A DNA stretch of 64,000 nt from SKLM01 sp964542755 (GTDB lineage: Bacteria > Chloroflexota > Anaerolineae > B4-G1), in the NCBI GenBank assembly GCA_964542755.1, contig CAZIWL010000003.1:1-64000 (forward strand). Direction: 5' to 3'. Under the pieces are notes generated by a model. That model saw nothing but the letters and a program-made list of their open reading frames with translations, searched no databases and had not been told where the DNA came from. Below are positions 8,111 through 17,793 of this stretch, piece by piece. The position numbers and the translations under genes are program-made. The first letter of the stretch is position 1; every line of letters starts with the position of its first letter.

Positions 8111-11100
8111 TTACGATCCTCCTTGTCTTTGCTCTCTGGCCCATGCCTTGGCGGCCGCAAACCCGGTCAAAGGCAAGATCAGGAGCAGGACGAACCCCGG
8201 CACTTGTCCGTGCCCCAGCTTGGGCCTCGCCACGGAGTAACCGCCCACGGCGACCGTTTCAGAGCCGTCCTCAGTGAACCTAACGGGCTTCTTGTCATAC
8301 GAGACCCCCGCTACGACCAGCTCCCCCAGGAGGTTTGCGCTCGGCTCAGTGGGGAGCCCCGGCAGCTTCCTGTCGCGGTCCCCATCAGGCACCCCGAATG
8401 CCTCGACGCGGAACCGCGTCGTCAGCCTTGCCCCCTGAGCTTCTGCTGGACTGAGCTTCCAGACGAGCGTACCAGGCTGCGTCGTAATGACACCGGAGGC
8501 AGCGGCACTGCCCAATAGGGTCAGGTGGTCCGGATCCCACGCCTTCTGCAGCTCCACGGCTGAGTAGCCTGTGACGACGTCCGTAACCTCGACCTCATCG
8601 CCGACGCGGGCGGGCAAGGGTTTTCCAAAGCGCCACGGCTGGCCATTGACCCACCTACGCCACTCCGGCGGCGGTATGAAGTAGGTGACGACCGCTTCGT
8701 CATAAGGGATGCTGTCGTGACCCACTGTGGTGCTCGTGATGCTCAGTGTTGCGCTCGGCGGCACCTCCTCGGTGATATTGGCCGTCACCCTGATTGAACC
8801 GACCTCAGCCATGTCGAGGCCGTCCGTGAACGTCCAGGAGACCGATACCCCTCCAGACGTGCCAACGTTCGGCGCAGGGTCCGCCGACACGAACGATACC
8901 CCCTCAGGGAAAACCGTCTCCACCCTGAAGGCGTTCTCGAACCCACCGGCGTTGCTGTAGGTCAGCGTGAATGTGACATCGTCACCGCCAGAGACCACCG
9001 CCCCCTCCGTTGAGCCCTCGATGTACAGATCTGGCGCAAGCTTGTTAATCAGCACGGGCTGCAAGGCCGGCAGCGATAGTTCTTCGTCCAGTCCTGCGGT
9101 TCCGAATGCCTCGAAGAGGACGGTCCGCGACCACGAACACGTGCCGACTGTGAAAACCTTGGTCAGTGTCACCGTTGTGTTGGCTGTGCCCTCAAGAGTC
9201 AGCAAGCCACTGACATAGCTGGTCACTGTCAAGAAACCACTCGACGGCTCAAGATGCCAATCCTTCAGTCTCAGCCGGGTTGGGTCCCACGCCTCGGCAA
9301 GTAGGAAGAGGCGGGGAGCCGTAGGGGTAATCACGTCCACCACGGTCAATGTATCGGATGTCTGCACCGTTGCAGAGTAGGTCGGGCTCCACTCAGTCCC
9401 ATCGATCCACTTCTCCCAACCCTCGATCACGTCCGTGGCGGTCATCGTCGAGGTCGCCGATTTCCGCTTCTCTCCCACGTGGTCGTAGATCCCACTCTCG
9501 AACGTCATCGCGCCGGTATCCGTGATGGCGACGAACCCCGAGATGGAGCCGCTCGCACTACTCGACAGCCCGCCAATGTCCCAACGTGTATGGAGCCGGT
9601 CACCGCTCACGTGGTCCGCAGCCGGGATGGAGTACAAGAACGGTGCGCTCACCGGGAACGTGGATGTAATCGACACATCGTTCTCGAAACCGCCCGTGTT
9701 GCTGTAGGTCAACGTGAACGTCGCCACGCTGCCCGCGACCACTTCATCCTTGCTGGCGCTTGCCACCGTCAAGGTAGGAGCCCGTTTCGTCACCGTAAAC
9801 GGACGCGGGTCGAACACGGTATTGCTCACGACCAGGGTCTCCGATACCGTGCTCACCGTCCACGTACACGGTCGCGACAGGAAGCTCTTCGTCACCGTCA
9901 CGGCACTCGGGGTGGCGTCACCGCCCGTCACCGTGAGCACGCCGGTGGAGGACAGAACGTCGGCGACAGGGGGATCGACCGCCCAGTCAAACAGTAGGAG
10001 GTGCTCATCATTCCATCGCTCCGTCAGGGTAAACGGGAGCCCGCCCGTGATCACGTCCGAGACCTGGAACGTGTCCGATGTCTCGGTGCTGACGGTGACA
10101 CCAGGGCTCGCCCAGGCCGTCCCGCTCACCGTCTTCGTCCAGCCCGGATCCAGGACGGGCTCGTCCTCAAGTGCGCACACCGTTGTCTGATCGCTGGAGA
10201 AGTCCGTCACCCACACTTTCGGTGGGGACGAGCCCTCGATGTACGTCACTCCGGTGTTGTAGCCGCCCTGCCCCGGGCAGTCAAAGGTGGCTGACACCTC
10301 TGTGACCGGCTGCATAGTCAAGTCCGTGATAAGAATCGTCGTGGTGTCCCAGCTGGAGTGGTAGAGCCAGCCGTTCTGCGCATCATAGTCGATGCCCAGG
10401 TTGTCCTGGGGGCTAATGAACGTGGCGTCCGTGTACACCTTCACGGTGCGCCAGGAGTTGGGCGTCCAGAAGTTGCCCGTCCTCGTCAACGCAATTTCAT
10501 AGACGACGTCGTCATCGTAGGCTGCGGTGGCGAAGTAGCGCGTCCGATCACCCGGGACTACGGCGATGTCGATGATACTGTCGATCTCCGAACCATCGGA
10601 GCTGTCGTTGCTTCCCACCTCGTCGTCCATCTCCCACGCATTCAGGATCTTCCCGTCAGCGTCGATCTCCACGATGTTGTCGTCAGCATACGAAAGATCG
10701 CCGTTGTAGTCAGGAATGAAATACGTCTTCTCCACGAAGTCATATCCGGCCCCAGTTCGGTTGTCCAACTGCCAGGGCCAGCCGGAGTTCTCTGCAGAGA
10801 GCGCAAAGCTCAAGACGACCGTGGGCGTCCCCACCACGTCCGTCAGGCGCTCTACATCGTAGACAGTGGGATTGCGGGTGCTCGACTGGCTCTCGTGAGC
10901 GTAGCGGACGATCTCTCGATCGAAATCGTAGACCATACCGATGGTACTGTATGACCACGTGTTGGTGAATACGTCGACTTGTGCGGCCTCCGCAGACGCC
11001 AGCGTCCCGACCGCCTCCCCGACGTGTGCCCTACCCTGGCGACCGGCAAGACTCGGAGAAACGTCCGCAGGATCCGCCCTCCCTTCCTTCACATCGCGCC

Positions 11101-11191
11101 CCAGTGCCAGCACGACAGCCTGAACGGCTGCCAGGGCCGCGAACAAGACGAAGACAGCAGCCAACCAGCGATAGGCCCTGTGGCATTCCAT
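8111..11191 (-). CDS. Large modular surface protein: propeller-like head, DUF11 domains and a repeated W-module
   Basis: 1026 aa, extracytoplasmic. An N-terminal membrane helix or signal (about residues 8-30) is followed by an Asp-rich beta-propeller-like region (75-340) rich in YD, DxDG and WxTD turns. Then two module types alternate. Module A starts with W-x-K/R-x-V/I-x-G-x-x-W at 351-360, 592-601 and 844-853, each followed by a TSDTxxVxDVIT-like strand and a WDPxxLxL block. DUF11/isopeptide-like modules with ATFTLTYSNTGGFEN (490-504) and VTFTLTYSNAGGFEN (739-753) sit between. A C-terminal helix (998-1016) and basic tail anchor it. It stands alone in the map. Function is unknown; a structural or S-layer-associated role is plausible. 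Confidence 0.75.
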   Translation of the reverse strand: MECHRAYRWLAAVFVLFAALAAVQAVVLALGRDVKEGRADPADVSPSLAGRQGRAHVGEAVGTLASAEAAQVDVFTNTWSYSTIGMVYDFDREIVRYAHESQSSTRNPTVYDVERLTDVVGTPTVVLSFALSAENSGWPWQLDNRTGAGYDFVEKTYFIPDYNGDLSYADDNIVEIDADGKILNAWEMDDEVGSNDSSDGSEIDSIIDIAVVPGDRTRYFATAAYDDDVVYEIALTRTGNFWTPNSWRTVKVYTDATFISPQDNLGIDYDAQNGWLYHSSWDTTTILITDLTMQPVTEVSATFDCPGQGGYNTGVTYIEGSSPPKVWVTDFSSDQTTVCALEDEPVLDPGWTKTVSGTAWASPGVTVSTETSDTFQVSDVITGGLPFTLTERWNDEHLLLFDWAVDPPVADVLSSTGVLTVTGGDATPSAVTVTKSFLSRPCTWTVSTVSETLVVSNTVFDPRPFTVTKRAPTLTVASASKDEVVAGSVATFTLTYSNTGGFENDVSITSTFPVSAPFLYSIPAADHVSGDRLHTRWDIGGLSSSASGSISGFVAITDTGAMTFESGIYDHVGEKRKSATSTMTATDVIEGWEKWIDGTEWSPTYSATVQTSDTLTVVDVITPTAPRLFLLAEAWDPTRLRLKDWHLEPSSGFLTVTSYVSGLLTLEGTANTTVTLTKVFTVGTCSWSRTVLFEAFGTAGLDEELSLPALQPVLINKLAPDLYIEGSTEGAVVSGGDDVTFTLTYSNAGGFENAFRVETVFPEGVSFVSADPAPNVGTSGGVSVSWTFTDGLDMAEVGSIRVTANITEEVPPSATLSITSTTVGHDSIPYDEAVVTYFIPPPEWRRWVNGQPWRFGKPLPARVGDEVEVTDVVTGYSAVELQKAWDPDHLTLLGSAAASGVITTQPGTLVWKLSPAEAQGARLTTRFRVEAFGVPDGDRDRKLPGLPTEPSANLLGELVVAGVSYDKKPVRFTEDGSETVAVGGYSVARPKLGHGQVPGFVLLLILPLTGFAAAKAWAREQRQGGS

Positions 11192-11814
11192 TGCAGCCTC
11201 CTTCTTGTGCGTCGAGACAACGGCGGTTCAGCTCTTATGGACTTCAGGCCCCGCCAATGACCATGCCGGCATGAATCTGGGGGCGCCCATCCTCCCGAAA
11301 GCGGCTTGGTCGGCCGGGCTGGTCGTCGTCGGCGAACCCACTTGGGTGAAGAGACCATCAGTCGGAGAGGGGCGCAGTGGGTGGCGCCGATGAACGGGCC
11401 GATGGTAATCCGGAAGTCACCCGGGCACAACTCGGCCGGCGCTCGTCAAGCCCATGGCCTCGCTATAAGTTCGTTACGCCTATGACAGAAAGACCCTCGC
11501 GAGGAACCCACACTCCAATCTGGGATGCCAATCAATACCTGATCCAAGGCACCGTCGAGGCTTCCAGCGGTCAGAAGCAGTGTTCTTGGAGGTGGACCCG
11601 TCCCGTCGCTAGGATAGCGGCAGGGCCTCCCTGCAGCCTGACTCGTGGGAGCGAAGCTGTCACGTCTTGGAGGAGACCGGACGCTCCTCCGTCGAGCGCT
11701 GGCAACAAGTGGGGGTCAGGTGGAGGGCCAAAGACCCCGCCCCGGGCAGGGCAATCTCAGGATCTGCCAAGGTCGTTCGACGATCGTCTCACGCTCGGGT
11801 CTGTCTCGGTGCCC
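11192..11814. other. About 620 bp with no gene recognised
   Basis: Upstream region of the surface protein and downstream of mutY. Plus-strand frames are open but show no known motif or plausible ribosome binding site. Promoter elements for the surface-protein gene must lie here, but no strong match is visible. Confidence 0.4.
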
Positions 11815-12918
11815 CTAGCCAGACTGCACCATCTCCGCTACCTTCCTGTCGGCCACCGACATGGGCAGGGATGACAACGCCTCAGGCATCACCCACCGTA
11901 CCGCGGCGCAGTCGAGACAACGTGGTTCGCCATGGACCAACCTGCACCAGTAGGCGTGAAGCGTGATCCGGAAGTGGGTGTAGGCATGCTCGACGACAAG
12001 CAGTCGCTGCCCCACACCAACGGTCACGCCCAACTCCTCCTCCATCTCCCGTGCCAGGCACTCCTTCAGCGTCTCACCATCCTCGCACTTCCCACCTGGA
12101 AACTCCCAGAGCCCGCCCAGCATATCCTCGACGTTCCGCTGTGCCACCAGCACGGCGCCATCATCCCGTCGGGTGACGGCCGCAGCCACGTCGTAATGCG
12201 GCGTCTTTCGGCGGGGTCGTCGCACCGGAAGCTCCTCTTGCTCGCCCTGGGCATAGGCCTGGCACTCATCGGCTAGCGGACAGCTCGAGCAGGAGGGGCG
12301 GCGGGGTGTGCACACCGTCGCACCCAGTTCGATGACCGCCTCGTTGAACACACCCACATTCTCGCTCGGCAGGAGTTCACGCGCCAGAGCCCTCACCCGA
12401 CGCTTCGTCGCCGATCGTGTCACATCGTCCCTGATCGCAAAGACCCGGCAGAGGACTCGGCGTGCATTCCCGTCTACGGCGGGCACGCGCTCCCCAAACG
12501 CCATCGACGCGATGGCGCCCGCCGTGTAGGCGCCAACACCCGGAAGTTTCTCAAGCTGCTCGGATGACTGGGGCAGCTGACCTCCTGCCGACCTCTCTAG
12601 CTCCTGAGCGGTTCTGTGGAGGCGTCGTGCCCGCGCATAGTAGCCCAGCCCCTCCCACACCTTGAGCACGTCCTCCAGGGGGGCAGCAGCTAACGCCTCG
12701 ATGTCCGGGAAACGCTCCAAGAAGCGCTCGTAATAGGGGATGACCGTGTCCACCCGGGTCTGCTGAAGCATCACTTCAGAGACCCAGACGCGGTACGGGG
12801 ACCGTTCACGGCGCCATGGCAGTTCGCGAGAGTGCTCCACAAACCATCCCAGCATCCTCTGGGCGATCGTCGGCTCGGAGCTCGAGATGCGGTTCTCTTC
12901 CAAAACCATAGCAATCAC
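11815..12918 (-). CDS. mutY: A/G-specific adenine DNA glycosylase
   Basis: 367 aa. It removes adenine mispaired with 8-oxoguanine. The catalytic Glu48 is in VSEVMLQQTRVD, the helix-hairpin-helix is LPGVGAYTAG (125-134) and the essential Asp149 is in VDGNARRV. The iron-sulfur cluster cysteines are C203, C210, C213 and C219 (C-x6-C-x2-C-x5-C). A C-terminal MutT-like domain (about 242-365) recognises 8-oxoG; here it keeps a complete Nudix box (276-298), which is usually degenerate in MutY. It is divergent from the phosphoesterase gene, with about 150 bp between them. Confidence 0.96.
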   Translation of the reverse strand: MIAMVLEENRISSSEPTIAQRMLGWFVEHSRELPWRRERSPYRVWVSEVMLQQTRVDTVIPYYERFLERFPDIEALAAAPLEDVLKVWEGLGYYARARRLHRTAQELERSAGGQLPQSSEQLEKLPGVGAYTAGAIASMAFGERVPAVDGNARRVLCRVFAIRDDVTRSATKRRVRALARELLPSENVGVFNEAVIELGATVCTPRRPSCSSCPLADECQAYAQGEQEELPVRRPRRKTPHYDVAAAVTRRDDGAVLVAQRNVEDMLGGLWEFPGGKCEDGETLKECLAREMEEELGVTVGVGQRLLVVEHAYTHFRITLHAYWCRLVHGEPRCLDCAAVRWVMPEALSSLPMSVADRKVAEMVQSG

Positions 12919-13069
12919 ACGTCCTCAGTTTCCGCCTCGCAACCCCCTAACTATACCTTGCCGCCTACGGTCAGCAAGTTCACGCTGCGGCCACCCGTAT
13001 ACCTGCGACCCGTGCGGGGCTTTGTCTAACCCGGCGATTTCTGCTATGATTGATGCTAAGGCGCTATCT

Positions 13070-13558
13070 ATGAGAATCGGCATCATCTCCGACACCCACG
13101 ACGATCGTCAAGCCCTCGACCAAGCTCTCGGCATCCTTAAGGCCGAGGGCATTGAGCTCCTGCTCCACTGCGGTGATCTCTGCACGCCGGGCACGATGGA
13201 CCCACTCGCAGAGTTCGATACCTGGGTCGCGCGGGGGAACATGGACCGCCATCCAGAGCTGGGTGCAACAGCCAGGAGAACGATCGGCAGCGGCCGATTC
13301 GCCGATACACATCGACTGACGCTAGAAGGCCTGTCAGCAATTCTGCTGCACGGACATCGCCAGGAGGAGTTGAGATCCATCATCAGCGCCGGAACGTATG
13401 TCTATGTCTTCCACGGTCACACCCATCGGCCACGCGACCAGCGCGTGGGGCCGACCCGCATCATCAATCCGGGTGCGCTGGGAGGTACGCGTTGGCAACG
13501 GCGCTCCTTTTGCATCTTCGATCCAACGGCTGATGAGGTGGATTTCCGGATGGTCTGA
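13070..13558 (+). CDS. YfcE/MJ0936-family metallophosphoesterase
   Basis: 162 aa calcineurin-like phosphodiesterase. Metal ligands are visible in order: SDTHDD (D8, H10), HCGDLC, ARGNMD, LLHGHRQ and FHGHTHRPRD. The start chosen is the ATG giving MRIGIISDTHDD; a longer reading frame exists upstream but has no homologous look, and AAGG lies 8 nt before this ATG. Family members hydrolyse phosphodiesters with Mn2+; the natural substrate is usually unknown. It lies divergent from mutY and 170 bp before the thioesterase. Confidence 0.88.
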   Translation: MRIGIISDTHDDRQALDQALGILKAEGIELLLHCGDLCTPGTMDPLAEFDTWVARGNMDRHPELGATARRTIGSGRFADTHRLTLEGLSAILLHGHRQEELRSIISAGTYVYVFHGHTHRPRDQRVGPTRIINPGALGGTRWQRRSFCIFDPTADEVDFRMV

Positions 13559-13728
13559 GGGTACCAGAATATCCCCCATCGTGCAGCGGGCTGCCGGTCA
13601 GTCAGACCACGCGTGAGAGGTGACCGGTGACGCCTTTCCTGTGCCATTGGGGGCATTGCATCCCGTGAGTCATCCTGCTCCGGCTGCTGCCACAGCTGCC
13701 CCAGAGACGTGAGCAGCACATCTGCGAG

Positions 13729-14175
13729 GTGATGCCGACTATGGACAGAGACGTCTACCGCTTCTCCACGACCATTGAGGTCCGCTGGCGAGACTTGGAC
13801 GCGATGAACCACGTCAACAACGCCGTCTACTTCAGCTATCTGGAGCAGGGCCGCATCCACTACTTGCGCGAACTCGGCCTGATCTCGGACGTCCCGTCAG
13901 ACATCAGGTTAATCCTCGCCGAAGCACGCTGCGAGTTCAGATCCCCTCTGAAACTGGGCGAGCGGGTGACTGTCCGAGTCCGGATCAGCGAGCTCGGTCG
14001 ATCCAGCTTCGTCTTCTGCTATCGCATGGAGGGTAGCGACGGGCGGCTGGCGGCCGAGGCCCGGAGCACCCAGGTCCGATATGACTACGTAAGGGGCCAG
14101 TCCGTTTCCCTTTCCGATGAATGGAGGCGCGTGATCACGGCATACGAGCCCGCGCTCTCACCTGAAGGACACTAG
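13729..14175 (+). CDS. 4-hydroxybenzoyl-CoA-type (YbgC-like) acyl-CoA thioesterase
   Basis: 148 aa from a GTG; ATGs at 13732 and 13741 are alternatives, and GAGG just before favours one of these. The hot-dog signature VRWRDLDAMNHVNNAVY places the catalytic Asp in DLDAMNH, followed by YFSYLEQGR. Such tetrameric cytoplasmic enzymes cleave acyl-CoA thioesters; chain length cannot be read from sequence. It ends 25 nt before the Lon-like protease gene and may be co-transcribed with it. Confidence 0.85.
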   Translation: MMPTMDRDVYRFSTTIEVRWRDLDAMNHVNNAVYFSYLEQGRIHYLRELGLISDVPSDIRLILAEARCEFRSPLKLGERVTVRVRISELGRSSFVFCYRMEGSDGRLAAEARSTQVRYDYVRGQSVSLSDEWRRVITAYEPALSPEGH

Positions 14176-14200
14176 AGAATCGTACTAAGGAGATCGATCA

Positions 14201-16660
14201 ATGAGCCTACAACGACTTGACGTGCACCAGCTGCGCCAGGTGTGCGATCCGGCGCAGTTCGAGTTTGAGACCACAGAAGACCTGGAGGATCTCGCGCAGA
14301 TTATCGGACAGGAAAGGGCGATCGGAGCCATCCAGTTCGGGATCGGCATCCAGCGCGATGGATACAACGTCTACGCCCTCGGACCTAGTGGGACAGGAAA
14401 GCGGACGACCGTAAGGCAGTTCTTGGAGAAGAAGGCCGCGGATGAACCGGTCCCCTCCGATTGGTGCTACGTGAACAACTTCGAGGACACGCCCAAGCCT
14501 ACCACGCTGGAGCTTCCCCCGGGCAAAGGCGTAGAGCTGCGAGACGACATGGAGCAGCTCGTCGAGGAACTTCGTTCGGCTATTCCTGCTGCTTTCGAGA
14601 GCGAAGATTACCAGACCCGAAAGCAGGAGCTACAGGAGGAGTACCAGGAAAAGCAGGAGGAAGCCCTCAACACGATCCAGGAGAGGGCCAAGGAAAGAGG
14701 AATCGCCCTCATCCGAACACCCGTCGGCCTGGCTTTCGCCCCCGTTGAGGAGGGCGAGGTCGTAAGCCCTGACGCTTTCCAGCAGCTGCCGGACGAGAAG
14801 CGCGAGCAGGTCAAAGAGGATATCGCGCAGCTCCAGGAGGAGCTCCAGGAGAGCATGCGCCAAGCCCGGCACTGGGAACGAGAAGCACGGGCCAGAGTCA
14901 AGGAACTCAACCGACAGGTGGCGATGCTTGCCGTGGGACACCGCATCGACGACCTCCAGGAGAAGTATTCCAACATCCCGCCCGTCGTCGACTACCTCAA
15001 TGCGGTGAAGAACGATGTGGTCGAGAATGTGGAGGACTTCCGGAGCACTGGTGATGAGGAGGCCGAGGCCTTCCTCGGGCTGCCAACCCAGCAGATGCAT
15101 GAGGCCAAGTTCCGCCGCTACCAGGTCAACGTCCTGGTGGACCACAGTGAATCCCAGGGTGCCCCAGTCGTTTACGAGGAGCATCCCACCTACAACAATC
15201 TGATTGGACGCATCGAGCACATCGCCCAGATGGGTGCTCTTGTCACTGACTTCAACCTCATCAAGCCCGGCGCGCTCCATCGGGCCAACGGAGGATACCT
15301 CCTCGTTGAAGCCCGCGAGCTTCTTACCCAGCCCTATGCGTGGGATGGCTTGAAGCGGGTGCTCCGCTCTCAGCAGGTGCGCATCGAATCCCTCAGCCAG
15401 GCCCTGAGCCTCGTCAGCACCGTGTCGCTGGAGCCCGAGCCCATCCCACTGGACGTGAAGGTTGTCCTGATCGGAGAACGGCTGCTCTACTACCTGCTCA
15501 ACCAGTATGATCCGGATTTCAGCGAGCTCTTCAAGGTGGAGGCCGACTTTGACGATCAGATGCCGAGGACATCTGAGAGCGATGAGCTCTATGCCCGGCT
15601 CGTCGCTACCATCGCGCGGCGCGAGGAGCTGCGCCCCTTCGATCGAGCGGCCGTAGCCCGCGTCATTGAGCGCAGCAGCCGCCTCGTGGGCGACACGAAG
15701 AAGCTCTCCACGCATCTCTTGAGCGTCGCCGAGCTACTCGAGGAGGCCGATTACTGGGCCGGACACGCCGAGCACGGAGTCGTCGTTGTTGAGGATGTGG
15801 AGCGGGCAATCCGAGAACGGATCAGCCGCGCGGATCGCCTCCGCGAGAGGACGCAGGAGCACATCAGACGCGGCATGATCCTCATCGACACAGACGGGGA
15901 GAAGAGAGGGCAGGTCAACGGCCTGTCTGTTATCGCCCTGGGCGACTACGCCTTTGGCCGTCCCAGCCGTATTACGGCACGCACCCGGCTGGGCAAGGGC
16001 AACGTCATCGACATCGAGCGCGAGGTGGATCTGGGAGGGCCGATCCATTCCAAGGGCGTGCTCATCCTTTCGAGCTACCTGGGCGCCAGATATGCCGCCG
16101 AGCATCCCCTCTCGCTGTCGGCCAGCCTGGTCTTCGAGCAATCCTATGCCGGCGTGGAGGGTGACAGCGCCTCTTTGGGAGAGCTCTGTGCCCTCCTCTC
16201 GGACCTGGCGGACGCTCCCATCAAACAATCTCTTGCCGTCACCGGCTCGGTGAACCAGCACGGCGAGGTTCAACCCATTGGGGGCGTCAATGAGAAAATC
16301 GAGGGCTTCTTCGATGCGTGCCGAGCGAAGGGGCTCACAGGGGATCAAGGCGTCCTGATCCCTGTGGCAAACGTCGAGCATCTGATGCTCCGGCATGACG
16401 TTCTTGAGGCAGTCGAGGCGGGAGACTTCCATGTCTATGCCGTGCGGACCGTCGACGAGGCCACCAGCCTGCTGACCGGTGAACCGGCGGGAATACGGAA
16501 CGAGGAAGGTGAATTCCCGCACGGAAGCGTCAATCAACGCGTCGAGGCACGCCTGATCGAGCTGGCTGAGAAGCAGCGCGATTTCGGCGAGGGCCTCGAC
16601 GAGGACTCGCCGTCAGAATCCTCCGATCAAGATGCAAGTACGTCGGAAGGAGAGGAGTAG
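14201..16660 (+). CDS. Lon-related ATP-dependent protease (LonB-type, COG1067)
   Basis: 819 aa AAA+ serine protease lacking the N-terminal LAN domain of classical Lon. Walker A is GPSGTGK (61-67); a long charged coiled-coil insert fills about residues 125-260; the ATPase core continues with KPGALHRANGGYLLVEA and a sensor region. The C-terminal S16 protease domain has catalytic Ser656 in GDSASLGEL and Lys699 in NEKIEGFF, a spacing of 43 as in E. coli Lon (S679/K722). A very good Shine-Dalgarno (AAGGAG) precedes the ATG. The universal stress protein gene begins 9 nt after its stop, so the two probably share a stress-linked operon. Confidence 0.92.
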   Translation: MSLQRLDVHQLRQVCDPAQFEFETTEDLEDLAQIIGQERAIGAIQFGIGIQRDGYNVYALGPSGTGKRTTVRQFLEKKAADEPVPSDWCYVNNFEDTPKPTTLELPPGKGVELRDDMEQLVEELRSAIPAAFESEDYQTRKQELQEEYQEKQEEALNTIQERAKERGIALIRTPVGLAFAPVEEGEVVSPDAFQQLPDEKREQVKEDIAQLQEELQESMRQARHWEREARARVKELNRQVAMLAVGHRIDDLQEKYSNIPPVVDYLNAVKNDVVENVEDFRSTGDEEAEAFLGLPTQQMHEAKFRRYQVNVLVDHSESQGAPVVYEEHPTYNNLIGRIEHIAQMGALVTDFNLIKPGALHRANGGYLLVEARELLTQPYAWDGLKRVLRSQQVRIESLSQALSLVSTVSLEPEPIPLDVKVVLIGERLLYYLLNQYDPDFSELFKVEADFDDQMPRTSESDELYARLVATIARREELRPFDRAAVARVIERSSRLVGDTKKLSTHLLSVAELLEEADYWAGHAEHGVVVVEDVERAIRERISRADRLRERTQEHIRRGMILIDTDGEKRGQVNGLSVIALGDYAFGRPSRITARTRLGKGNVIDIEREVDLGGPIHSKGVLILSSYLGARYAAEHPLSLSASLVFEQSYAGVEGDSASLGELCALLSDLADAPIKQSLAVTGSVNQHGEVQPIGGVNEKIEGFFDACRAKGLTGDQGVLIPVANVEHLMLRHDVLEAVEAGDFHVYAVRTVDEATSLLTGEPAGIRNEEGEFPHGSVNQRVEARLIELAEKQRDFGEGLDEDSPSESSDQDASTSEGEE

Positions 16661-16669
16661 CCACCAGCG

Positions 16670-17548
16670 ATGCCTAACCGGGAGCAAGAGGCGGTACACG
16701 AGACTGGAGATGAGCTGGCAATCCGACGCATCGTTATCGGTCTGGACACCTCACGCCACAGCCTGGCTGCGCTCCGGGCCGCGGCCTATCTGGCTCGTTG
16801 CCTGGAAGCGGACCTGCACGGTCTCTTCGTCGAGGACGTTACCCTGCTCCGAGTTGCTGAGCTCCCGGTAGCTCGCGAGACCCAGTTCCCGTTCGCCCGT
16901 CGGAGCCGTCTCAGCCCCCAGAGGATGAGACGCCAGTTGCGAGCTCAGGCAGAGCAGGCGCGCCGAGCCCTCGCGAGAGAATGCACTGAGAGCGGCATCG
17001 AGTGGTCGTTTGAGGTCGTGCGCGGCGACGTATCAGCCCGGGTCCTAGAGGAGGCGGAGGACGCCGACCTCCTCTGCGTGGGGAGAGCCAGTCGCCCATT
17101 GACGCGTCGTTCCGGGGTTGGATCAACAGCAATCGCGGCCGCCGGGGCTGTCTCTCGTTCTGTGCTCCTAGTATCCCGGGATACCGAGATCAAATCGCCC
17201 GTCGTCGTGCTTTATGATGGGTCGGAGGAGGGCAAAGAGGCGCTGCTGATGGCTTCCCGCGTGGCCGATCACCTGGAGGGCCTACTGTCCGTCGTCGTCC
17301 CTGCCTCGGCGGTAAGTTCCTCCGAGAAGATACAGGAGCGGATCACGGGGGAGCTCGACGGCGAGGGGCTGCTTGTGCGCTACCGGGAGTTGGCCGGCTC
17401 AGGCCTGAGATCGCTCATCAATGCCGCCCTCACCGAGGGCGCCGGATTGCTGGTACTCGATCGATCCTACCTTCCTGCGGATCGGCTCGCCGATTTCGTA
17501 GCCGGGGTGGACTGTCCCGTTCTGCTGGTGAGCAGACACAGCGCGTAG
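16670..17548 (+). CDS. Tandem universal stress protein (UspA-like)
   Basis: 292 aa with two Usp folds. The first (about 20-165) starts RRIVIGLDTSRHSLAAL and ends with DLLCVGRASR and the nucleotide-loop-like GVGSTA; the second (about 178-290) starts VVVLYDGSEEGKEAL and is shorter, lacking a clear G-x2-G loop. Such proteins bind ATP or AMP in the cytoplasm and are induced by stress. It follows the Lon-like gene by 9 nt and probably belongs to the same transcript. A GGGCTGGGC hairpin follows 40 nt after its stop. Confidence 0.88.
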   Translation: MPNREQEAVHETGDELAIRRIVIGLDTSRHSLAALRAAAYLARCLEADLHGLFVEDVTLLRVAELPVARETQFPFARRSRLSPQRMRRQLRAQAEQARRALARECTESGIEWSFEVVRGDVSARVLEEAEDADLLCVGRASRPLTRRSGVGSTAIAAAGAVSRSVLLVSRDTEIKSPVVVLYDGSEEGKEALLMASRVADHLEGLLSVVVPASAVSSSEKIQERITGELDGEGLLVRYRELAGSGLRSLINAALTEGAGLLVLDRSYLPADRLADFVAGVDCPVLLVSRHSA

Positions 17549-17588
17549 GGAGAACGACGAACCAGAAGACGCACTTGCCAGAACCGAA

Positions 17589-17611
17589 GGGCTGGGCAAG
17601 TTGCCCAGCCC
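17589..17611 (+). terminator. Strong hairpin after the usp gene
   Basis: Perfect 11-bp arms GGGCTGGGCAA and TTGCCCAGCCC around a single central G, so the folded loop is about 5 nt. There is no T tract. It probably ends or stabilises the Lon-Usp transcript. Confidence 0.55.
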
Positions 17612-17693
17612 ACGCCGATCTGTCCGGTCCAGCGCTCTCCGCACGCTCCGGCGGCGACGTGCCTTAGCGCCCCGGGGGTTCATACCGCAGTCG

Positions 17694-17793
17694 NNNNNNN
17701 NNNNNNNNNNNNNNNNNNNNNNNNNNNNNNNNNNNNNNNNNNNNNNNNNNNNNNNNNNNNNNNNNNNNNNNNNNNNNNNNNNNNNNNNNNNNN
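17694..17793. other. Assembly gap (100 N)
   Basis: A run of exactly 100 N, the conventional placeholder for an unknown scaffold gap. It abuts a tandem palindromic array, which probably caused the break. Confidence 0.98.

Noticed and set aside
8111..8200. LPLTG within the C-terminus of the surface protein, resembling a sortase motif
   Set aside because: The motif lies inside the hydrophobic helix rather than before it, so it cannot be a normal LPxTG sorting signal.
11377..11874. 165-codon plus-strand frame in the empty interval downstream of mutY
   Set aside because: No ribosome binding site, no motif, and it runs into mutY antisense.
14630..15715. Long reading frame antisense to the Lon-like gene
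   Set aside because: High-GC shadow frame with no motif; the sense strand encodes a clear AAA+ protease.
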